Shown one piece after another: positions 1 through 4,918 of a stretch of DNA of 9,632 bases. A program made the translations under genes and the position numbers. The notes under the pieces are model-generated. The model worked only from the letters and a program-made list of their open reading frames with translations, was not told the DNA's origin and searched no databases. Each line of letters starts with the position of its first letter. The stretch's first letter is position 1. This DNA is from Phycisphaerae bacterium (GTDB lineage: Bacteria; Planctomycetota; Phycisphaerae; Sedimentisphaerales; UBA12454), in assembly GCA_028712345.1 (NCBI GenBank), contig JAQTQF010000047.1, positions 1 to 9,632 of the forward strand, written 5' to 3'.

Positions 1-72
1 AAAGCCTTCTGCTTTCAAGGCACACATATGCATTTTATGCCCGTCTTTTTTACATTCTTCATTACCAGCCAT
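1..72 (-). CDS. small Cys/His-rich protein, N-terminal fragment
   Basis: On the minus strand an ATG (complement of 70-72) opens a frame that runs off the left edge of the window, so only 24 residues are visible. The peptide is MAGNEECKKDGHKMHMCALK followed by AEGF. It carries Cys7, His12, His15 and Cys17, a spacing that could bind a metal, but this is inference from a short fragment. The start is well supported by a near-perfect Shine-Dalgarno six bases upstream and by a plausible promoter further up. It is divergent from everything else in the window. I do not recognise the family and assign no function. Confidence 0.65.
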   Translation of the reverse strand, partial: MAGNEECKKDGHKMHMCALKAEGF

Positions 73-78
73 CTTTTT

Positions 79-85
79 CTCCTTT
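79..85 (-). promoter_or_regulatory. Shine-Dalgarno of the minus-strand small gene
   Basis: On the minus strand the sequence reads AAAGGAG, six bases before the ATG at 72-70. It is one of the best ribosome binding sites in the window and is the main reason to believe that the short edge fragment is a real gene. Confidence 0.6.
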
Positions 86-137
86 AAATTTAAGCCTCAA
101 TTTACTGGTTTAGACATCAAATACGCCGTCTGTCTGG

Positions 138-165
138 ATTCTAACCCTGTCTTAGTATGTATCAA
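138..165 (-). promoter_or_regulatory. candidate sigma70-type promoter for the minus-strand small gene
   Basis: Read on the minus strand, TTGATA (165-160) is followed after 16 bases by TAGAAT (143-138). Each hexamer matches consensus at five of six positions. A transcript starting near 131 would have a leader of about 60 nt before the ATG. The spacer is slightly short, and AT-rich DNA yields such matches by chance, so this is only a candidate. Confidence 0.4.
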
Positions 166-347
166 GAAAAATCCTCTATCCAATCTGTATTTACATTTTT
201 CTTCAAAAAAAATAGTTATGCCTTTGTATAGATTGATTACAGAAAAGCCATAACAAGTTCGGCAGTTTAAGGATTTTTACAGTCGGCAATTTATCTATTG
301 TAACCCTCTTTATTTTAATGTCTTAGCAGCTCTGATAGCCTTTTCTT

Positions 348-375
348 TTGACTTTTGTTGAAAATATGGTAAAAT
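348..375 (+). promoter_or_regulatory. candidate promoter reading into the repeat array
   Basis: TTGACT (348-353) and TAAAAT (370-375) are separated by 16 bases. A TG dinucleotide one base before the -10 box gives an extended -10. Transcription would begin near 382 and read through the palindrome array toward the HNH gene. The only small frame directly downstream, starting at 414, closes after 16 codons inside repeat DNA. The promoter therefore serves either the HNH gene with a long leader, a non-coding transcript, or nothing. The stretch 176-347 upstream shows no gene or clear feature. Confidence 0.45.
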
Positions 376-427
376 ACCGGTATATTTAAGCGAAAAGTTA
401 ATAGTTTTCCCCGATGAAAAACGATAT

Positions 428-449
428 GGGCAAACACACAGGTTTGCCC
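428..449. repeat. palindromic repeat 1
   Basis: GGGCAAAC (428-435) and GTTTGCCC (442-449) form a perfect 8-bp inverted repeat around a 6-base loop, followed by CCTACG. This resembles a short palindrome scattered between genes in many environmental bacterial genomes. It is the first of six hairpins in 428-697. Confidence 0.7.
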
Positions 450-456
450 CTACGGA

Positions 457-495
457 CCCTTTGATATCCGCCAGAGGCGGATGAAAATCAAGGGG
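457..495. repeat. palindromic repeat 2, nested hairpin
   Basis: The inner stem ATCCGCC/GGCGGAT (466-472 and 476-482) has a 3-base loop. It sits directly inside an outer stem, CCCTTTGAT (457-465) with ATCAAGGGG (487-495), which pairs along nine positions with one G-U wobble. A GAAA bulge (483-486) separates the two on the right arm. Such a nested fold is more elaborate than a simple dispersed palindrome. Confidence 0.65.
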
Positions 496-502
496 CTAAA
501 TA

Positions 503-523
503 TCGCCGTCGGCACGACGGCGA
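503..523. repeat. palindromic repeat 3
   Basis: TCGCCGTC (503-510) and GACGGCGA (516-523) form a perfect 8-bp stem with a 5-base loop. It follows repeat 2 by only seven bases. Confidence 0.7.
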
Positions 524-548
524 CTAAACAATAAATAACCCCCAATAT

Positions 549-574
549 TCCGCCTTCGTTAAAACTACGGCGGA
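549..574. repeat. palindromic repeat 4 (TCCGCC...GGCGGA type)
   Basis: TCCGCC (549-554) and GGCGGA (569-574) are inverted around a 14-base interior. The interior has only scattered further pairing, so this looks like an eroded copy of a longer palindrome. The same TCCGCC/GGCGGA arms occur at 613-627, and a TCCGGCGGA core occurs inside the repeat at 4949-5027. Confidence 0.6.
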
Positions 575-612
575 CAAGAAACCGACGGGCTTTCGGACGC
601 AATTAAAACGAA

Positions 613-627
613 TCCGCCTACGGCGGA
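613..627. repeat. palindromic repeat 5 (short TCCGCC/GGCGGA form)
   Basis: TCCGCC (613-618), a TAC loop, and GGCGGA (622-627) make a perfect 6-bp stem. It shares its right arm and the following ACAA with repeat 4, which suggests the same family in a shorter form. Confidence 0.6.
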
Positions 628-677
628 CAAATCTTCAATTCTTGCCCCGTGAGATGCAAAGCTATCCCATCGCCGTC

Positions 678-707
678 ATTCCCGTGAAAACGGGAATCCA
701 TTTTTTT
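678..707 (+). repeat. palindromic repeat 6 with terminator-like T tract
   Basis: ATTCCCGT (678-685) and ACGGGAAT (690-697) form a perfect 8-bp stem closed by a GAAA tetraloop. After CCA comes a run of seven T (701-707). The palindrome resembles the very common dispersed element of the ATTCCCG...CGGGAAT type. On the plus strand it also has the shape of an intrinsic terminator, though the three-base gap before the T run weakens that. A partly eroded second copy may start at 741, where ATTCCCGTG recurs and is followed by ATTCCATTT. The intervening A-rich stretch contains AACTCAAAA twice (709-717 and 723-731). Confidence 0.6.
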
Positions 708-788
708 AAACTCAAAACTAAGAACTCAAAATTAAAAATTATTCCCGTGCCTATATTCCATTTAGATATTCCGTCAATTCCTTACTAT

Positions 789-1340
789 ATGCCTGCGTTT
801 ATTGTACGCATTTGCGTATGGTTTCTGCTGCGCTATAGGAAAAAGCGGTGCGATTACGCATTTAGAAAAATTTATCTGACGCGAGGAAAATACGCAATGG
901 TAAGTCAGGAAGATTTCGGGCGACTTAATCAACATAAATGGCACGCAACAAGTAAAGACAATCGGAAATTTTACGCTTCGCGAATGAGATATACCGGCGG
1001 GAAGAAAAATATACAAATGCATCGAGAGATTATGCAGCCGGCGGATGAATTGGTAGTTGACCATATAGACGGAAACGGGCTGAATAATACGAGAGAAAAT
1101 CTTCGAATAGTCACAGCGGCGCAAAACTGCTATAACCAAAGGAAGTGTCGAAGCAGGCGCAGTTCAAAATATAAAGGGGTGTCTCTGAGAAAAAGAGATA
1201 AAAAATGGACGGCAGCTATTATGTTTCAGGGTGTTTTAATAAATCTGGGGTTCTTTGCAAAAGAGATAGACGCGGCAAAGGCGTATGATGAGGCCGCGAA
1301 AGAACTTTTTAGAGAATATGCGAAATTGAATTTTGAATAA
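789..1340 (+). CDS. HNH endonuclease-like protein with AP2 domain
   Basis: From ATG 789 this is a 183-residue protein. Residues 1-22 are hydrophobic then basic. A conserved-looking lead-in (IYLTRGKYAMV) follows near residue 28. An HNH module spans about 75-112, with MHREI (His78), DHIDGNGLNN (Asp91, His92, Asn100) and ENLR. An AP2-type DNA-binding domain runs from SKYKGV (about 127) to AKLNF (182). HNH-AP2 proteins are free-standing, homing-endonuclease-like DNA-binding enzymes, and plant AP2/ERF factors are thought to derive from them. The frame stays open back to a TTG at 642, but that part translates repeat DNA (VIPVKTGIH), so I reject it. ATG 897 has a GAGG ten bases upstream but would cut off the lead-in. 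No Shine-Dalgarno is evident before 789. Family call firm, start uncertain. Confidence 0.8.
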   Translation: MPAFIVRICVWFLLRYRKKRCDYAFRKIYLTRGKYAMVSQEDFGRLNQHKWHATSKDNRKFYASRMRYTGGKKNIQMHREIMQPADELVVDHIDGNGLNNTRENLRIVTAAQNCYNQRKCRSRRSSKYKGVSLRKRDKKWTAAIMFQGVLINLGFFAKEIDAAKAYDEAAKELFREYAKLNFE

Positions 1341-1347
1341 AACATAA

Positions 1348-1374
1348 TCACTGATTACGCTGATTTCACTGAGT
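1348..1374. repeat. degenerate 9-bp tandem repeat
   Basis: Three imperfect 9-bp units beginning CTGATT, CTGATT and CTGAGT start at 1351, 1360 and 1369. TCACTGA occurs at 1348-1354 and again at 1366-1372. It lies just after the HNH stop codon and resembles dispersed CTGATT-type repeats. The rest of 1375-1610 is AT-rich with several T runs (nine T at 1491-1499), no gene and no convincing terminator stem. Confidence 0.45.
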
Positions 1375-1610
1375 TATTGAACCAATAAAATTATTTGAGT
1401 TTGAAAAGAAAAAGAGTAGAATTGTTACCATTACTGTCGCGGCTCTGTGGGAGTCTTTGCATAGGCATACCCTAAAATACCATTGTCAGATTTTTTTTTG
1501 CTCCAAAATTTGCCAAAGTTCATAAAAATCGTGTTTTTTTGTGTCTTTGCCTGTAAAATCTCTCATAAGTCCTTATTTTTCGTCTCAAAAGCATAGTGAA
1601 ATACATAAAA

Positions 1611-1637
1611 TTTCAGCAGGGGGATAAACCTGCGAAA
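1611..1637. promoter_or_regulatory. hairpin or operator-like inverted repeat upstream of the dxr promoter
   Basis: TTTC-A-GCAGG (1611-1620) and CCTGCGAAA (1629-1637) pair over nine bases with one bulged A around an 8-base interior. The inverted repeat ends three bases before the proposed -35 box of dxr. That placement suits a regulator binding site, but there is no direct evidence for one. No T run follows, so a terminator is unlikely. Confidence 0.35.
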
Positions 1638-1639
1638 TA

Positions 1640-1669
1640 GTGTCAAAATGTATTCTTTTATAGTATAAT
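1640..1669 (+). promoter_or_regulatory. candidate promoter of the dxr operon
   Basis: A perfect TATAAT (1664-1669) has GTGTCA (1640-1645, four of six consensus matches) 18 bases upstream. The start point would be near 1676, leaving only about 10 nt before the dxr ATG at 1686. There is no Shine-Dalgarno between them. Confidence 0.5.
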
Positions 1670-1685
1670 TGGCCGAAATTCATAT

Positions 1686-2846
1686 ATGGTTAAAAGAATA
1701 GCGATACTTGGTTCCACCGGCTCGATAGGTAAAAGTGCCCTTCGGGTCATCGAATCGCTCGGCAGCGATTACAAAGTTGCTGCGCTTAGCGCTCATAACA
1801 ATATAAAACTGCTGGCCGAGCAGGTTAAAAAATTCAAACCCCAAGTGGTCGTTCTGACCAATCCGGAAAAACTCGATGAGTTTAAAAAGCTGTTAGGGAA
1901 TACACAAGTAACGATACTTATCGGCAGTAAGGGTTTGTCAGCGGCGGGGTCGGATGAGAATGTTGATGTTGTCATCGCGGCGATTGTCGGGGCGGCAGGG
2001 CTTGAGGCAATTTTAGCGGCGGCAAAGGCGGGCAAAATACTGGCAATCGCAAACAAAGAGCCGCTGGTTATAGCGGGGCAATTGCTGACAAAAATCGCGG
2101 CGGAAAATAACGCTAAAATCCTGCCGGTGGATAGTGAACATTCGGCGGTCTTTCAGGCTCTCCAGGCAGGGGACGCGAAGGAAGTAAGTAAAATAATCCT
2201 GACGGCAAGCGGGGGGCCTTTCAGGGGAGCGACAAAAGAGCAGATTCAAAATGCGACTATCGAGCAGGCCCTTGCTCATCCGACCTGGAATATGGGTAAA
2301 AAAATTACGGTCGATTCGGCTACGATGATGAACAAAGCTCTTGAGGTGATTGAAGCAAAGTGGCTGTTTGATACCCCCGCAGAAAAAATCGAGGTGCTGG
2401 TTCATCCTGAGTCGATAGTTCATTCGATGGTTGAATTTGTCGATGGTTCGGTGATAGCGCAGCTCTCGGCGCCGGATATGTGTCTGCCTATACAATATGC
2501 TTTGACTTTTCCGCACAGGGTAAAGGGTATAACAAATCATCTCGAACTCGAAAAGATAGGGTCGCTGACTTTTGAAAAACCGGATATGGATATTTTTCGG
2601 GCTTTGAAGCTCGGCTATCAGGTCGCAAAGACGGGCGGCTCGGCGGCGGCGGTGTTCAACGCGGCAAATGAAGCTGCTGTCGAAGAATTTCTGGCGGGAA
2701 ATATAAAATTTGTTAATATTGTCGAACTTATCGAGAATTGTCTCGAAAAACATAGCGTGAAAAAAGATGCAACGCTCGAAGAACTGCTTTTTGCGGATAA
2801 ATGGGCAAGAAATGAGGTAAAGGAATGTCTGAACAGGGTAATGTAA
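1686..2846 (+). CDS. dxr: 1-deoxy-D-xylulose 5-phosphate reductoisomerase
   Basis: Converts 1-deoxy-D-xylulose 5-phosphate to 2-C-methyl-D-erythritol 4-phosphate with NADPH in the cytoplasm, the first committed step of the MEP isoprenoid pathway and the target of fosmidomycin. At 386 residues it is full length. The NADPH-binding loop GSTGSIG is at residues 9-15, and ANKEPLV at about 122-128. The metal ligands are Asp149 and Glu151 in PVDSEHSAVF and Glu220 in MMNKALE. The flexible-loop HPTWNMG is at 198-204 and HPESIVHSM at 240-248. Every expected catalytic motif is present. The ATG at 1686 gives the usual short N-terminus before the nucleotide-binding loop, and no start lies between it and the upstream in-frame stop near 1638. 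It has no clear Shine-Dalgarno and its promoter is very close. The last 22 bases overlap the following protease gene. Confidence 0.97.
   Translation: MVKRIAILGSTGSIGKSALRVIESLGSDYKVAALSAHNNIKLLAEQVKKFKPQVVVLTNPEKLDEFKKLLGNTQVTILIGSKGLSAAGSDENVDVVIAAIVGAAGLEAILAAAKAGKILAIANKEPLVIAGQLLTKIAAENNAKILPVDSEHSAVFQALQAGDAKEVSKIILTASGGPFRGATKEQIQNATIEQALAHPTWNMGKKITVDSATMMNKALEVIEAKWLFDTPAEKIEVLVHPESIVHSMVEFVDGSVIAQLSAPDMCLPIQYALTFPHRVKGITNHLELEKIGSLTFEKPDMDIFRALKLGYQVAKTGGSAAAVFNAANEAAVEEFLAGNIKFVNIVELIENCLEKHSVKKDATLEELLFADKWARNEVKECLNRVM
2814..2817 (+). promoter_or_regulatory. Shine-Dalgarno of the site-2 protease gene inside dxr
   Basis: GAGG lies within the last codons of dxr, seven bases before ATG 2825, with a further AGGA directly before the start. 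It supports the 22-bp overlap as real and suggests translational coupling. Confidence 0.55.
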
Positions 2847-4888
2847 AATCGAAGAATCTGATGAATCTGCTGGTGCTTGTCGTTGTGATAGCGGCGGCGG
2901 TGTATTTTGTCTCCAAAAATCTCGAAAAGAGCAGCAGTATAGTTCTGTCTCTTGCCGGGCTCGGCGTGGTGATTTTTGTTCACGAATTCGGGCACTTTAT
3001 CGCCGGTAAACTGTCGAATATAAATGTCGAGGCGTTTGCGATAGGATTCGGGTCGGTAGTCGTCGGCGTAAAAAGAATGGACAAATGTCTGCGGTTTAGA
3101 ATTCTGCCTACCATACTTCTTAAGGACAATGACCCTGAGGGGGAAGGTCTTTTGTGTTTTAAACTGCCGATGAACTGCAAATCGGGCGAGACGGAATATC
3201 AGCTCAGGATTTTCCCGCTGGGCGGTTTCGTAAAACTGCTTGGGCAGGAAGATGTCGGATCCGACAAGCCAAGTAATGACCCGCGATCGTTTTTGAATGT
3301 ACCTATATGGAAAAGAATCGCAGTCAGTTCGGCAGGAGTAATTTTAAATGTAGTCCTGGCAATGATATTTTTTGTTGTGGTCTTCACAGCGGGTATCAAG
3401 ATGCCGCCTGCAATTATCGGCGGTTGTCTGCCGGGATATCCTGCAGAAAAAGCAGGATTGAAGTCGGGTGATGAAATAATTTCCGTCGATGGCAAAACGA
3501 ATATAGATTTCAGTACGGTTGCAATGGCAGGGGCTCTTTCCGATACGAACGAGCCTGTCAGTATGAAAGTGAAACGAATTGACGGCAGTATCGAGGATTT
3601 GTCAATCGTAGCTAAAGAAATGCCGGGGGTCGGATACAGAGGGTTTGGTATATTGCCGGGGGGTTCTTTGGAAATCGCGAAGGTTGCAAATCCTGCGGAT
3701 TTATTTGAAAGAACCGGACTCAAAGCCGGTGATGTGCTGACGGAAATCGATGGCGAAAAAATAGAATATTTCTGGCAGTATAACGATAAACTAAAAGGTG
3801 TGTTCAAGCCCCAGGCTGAACTGACATTCAGCAGGACCGGGGAGGCTGAGCCGGTAACGAGGGAATTTGAAATAGATTATTCGGCGGCACTTGAGTACAG
3901 CGAAGAGGGGGTTTTTGTTCCTGCTAATATCGGCGGTTTTGTGCCGAGGCTCAAGGTCGTATCTGTTGAAACGGCTGATGCCAATAAGGCTCTGAAGGCC
4001 GGCGATGTTATCGTTAGGGCATCACAGGTAGCAAATCCTACCTATAAAGAATTGCGTGATATTACAACCGCTTTTGCCGGCAAAGAACTGGATATGACGG
4101 TATTGCGGAATGATGAGATTGTTGAAGTTGCGGTAACACCGAGAATCGGTCCTGACGACAGGGCGGTTATCGGGATAGGTGTTGGGCTGGATATGGAGAA
4201 TCCGGTTATGGCCTCTGCGGCTGATGTGAATGCAGCGATGTTTGCTGAATTGCCGAGAGGGATTGAAATAGTATCGGTGGCAGGGCAAACAGTCAGCAGC
4301 TTTTTCGATATTGCTGCAATTCTTGAAGAGAACAGAGGTAAGGACATTAAAATTGTTTACAAATACGGGCTTGATGAAAAGCGTATGAATTACACTGTTT
4401 CTGGCTCAGATGATTTGACTGCGGTTAAGGCGATTATTTCTTATGACCTGCCGTTTAAGCCTTTGAGAAAACTCTATCAGGCGGACGGAGCATTGATGGC
4501 CGTAAAAATGGGTACAAGAAAAACAATAGAGTTTATTGCTCAAACATATATGACTATAAAAGGATTGATAGTTGGAAATATCAGTCCCAAGAGCCTTATG
4601 GGGCCGGTGGGAATGATAGCGGCAAGTTCACAAATTATCGCAGAAAAGGATTTTATTCAGTATGTTCACTTTATGGGTATTATCAGCGCCTGTCTTGCGG
4701 TAATGAATTTTCTGCCTTTGCCGATACTCGACGGAGGACTGGTGCTGCTGCTGATTATCGAAAAAATCAAAGGCTCGCCTGTAAATATGAAGGTGCAGGA
4801 ATGGCTTACTTACGCCGGTCTTGCGATTATAGGGACGCTTTTTGTTGTGATTACCTATAACGATATTATCAGAGTTTTCTTCAGGTAA
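2825..4888 (+). CDS. rseP: RseP-like site-2 intramembrane metalloprotease with expanded PDZ region
   Basis: An M50-type zinc protease that cleaves membrane-embedded substrates. E. coli RseP releases sigma-E by cutting the anti-sigma factor RseA. The zinc motif HEFGH is at residues 53-57 in the first conserved membrane helix, and the C-terminal NFLPLPILDGG (628-638) supplies the third ligand Asp636. Membrane segments are predicted at about 13-30 (additional to the standard fold), 38-62, 165-190, 612-648 and 660-680. At 687 residues it is much longer than the roughly 450 of E. coli RseP. PDZ-like modules are seen near 197-265, 283-345 and 376-440, plus a degenerate fourth near 450-515. About 35 residues are inserted after the GFG of the first helix (about 84-120), before the conserved RIFPLGGFVKLLGQED (128-143). 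Adjacency to dxr is common in bacteria. The substrate cannot be read from the sequence. Confidence 0.92.
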   Translation: MSEQGNVKSKNLMNLLVLVVVIAAAVYFVSKNLEKSSSIVLSLAGLGVVIFVHEFGHFIAGKLSNINVEAFAIGFGSVVVGVKRMDKCLRFRILPTILLKDNDPEGEGLLCFKLPMNCKSGETEYQLRIFPLGGFVKLLGQEDVGSDKPSNDPRSFLNVPIWKRIAVSSAGVILNVVLAMIFFVVVFTAGIKMPPAIIGGCLPGYPAEKAGLKSGDEIISVDGKTNIDFSTVAMAGALSDTNEPVSMKVKRIDGSIEDLSIVAKEMPGVGYRGFGILPGGSLEIAKVANPADLFERTGLKAGDVLTEIDGEKIEYFWQYNDKLKGVFKPQAELTFSRTGEAEPVTREFEIDYSAALEYSEEGVFVPANIGGFVPRLKVVSVETADANKALKAGDVIVRASQVANPTYKELRDITTAFAGKELDMTVLRNDEIVEVAVTPRIGPDDRAVIGIGVGLDMENPVMASAADVNAAMFAELPRGIEIVSVAGQTVSSFFDIAAILEENRGKDIKIVYKYGLDEKRMNYTVSGSDDLTAVKAIISYDLPFKPLRKLYQADGALMAVKMGTRKTIEFIAQTYMTIKGLIVGNISPKSLMGPVGMIAASSQIIAEKDFIQYVHFMGIISACLAVMNFLPLPILDGGLVLLLIIEKIKGSPVNMKVQEWLTYAGLAIIGTLFVVITYNDIIRVFFR

Positions 4889-4905
4889 GCGAAATTTCCT
4901 GTTTT

Positions 4906-4912
4906 AAAAGGA
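4906..4912 (+). promoter_or_regulatory. Shine-Dalgarno of the methyltransferase-GT2 gene
   Basis: AAAAGGA ends six bases before ATG 4919. It decides the start in favour of 4919 over the TTG at 4916, and over any start downstream of the repeat. Confidence 0.6.
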
Positions 4913-4918
4913 ATATTG

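Noticed and set aside
259..293. Imperfect direct repeat TCGGCAGTTTA / TCGGCAATTTA
   Set aside because: Only two copies of 11 bases, with no promoter or gene placed to use them; probably chance.
414..464. 16-codon frame after the promoter at 348-375
   Set aside because: No Shine-Dalgarno, and it is made largely of palindrome 1; treated as non-coding.
428..627. Palindrome array as a CRISPR
   Set aside because: The units differ in sequence and spacing, with no identical repeats or uniform spacers.
642..788. Upstream extension of the HNH-AP2 frame, starting at TTG 642 or ATG 654
   Set aside because: It translates palindromic and A-rich repeat DNA rather than conserved protein, and there is no Shine-Dalgarno. 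The start was placed at 789 with stated doubt.
774..1139. 121-codon open frame on the minus strand
   Set aside because: It lies opposite the HNH domain, whose motifs are clearly real, and shows no recognisable domain.
1491..1499. Nine-T run downstream of the HNH gene as a terminator
   Set aside because: No stable stem precedes it within a sensible distance.
2013..2753. 246-codon open frame on the minus strand
   Set aside because: It is antisense to dxr, which has complete family motifs. Its composition is rich in Arg, His and Cys, as expected of a shadow frame.
3199..3807. 202-codon open frame on the minus strand
   Set aside because: It is antisense to the PDZ region of the protease, with a Ser/Pro-rich low-information composition and no ribosome binding site noted.
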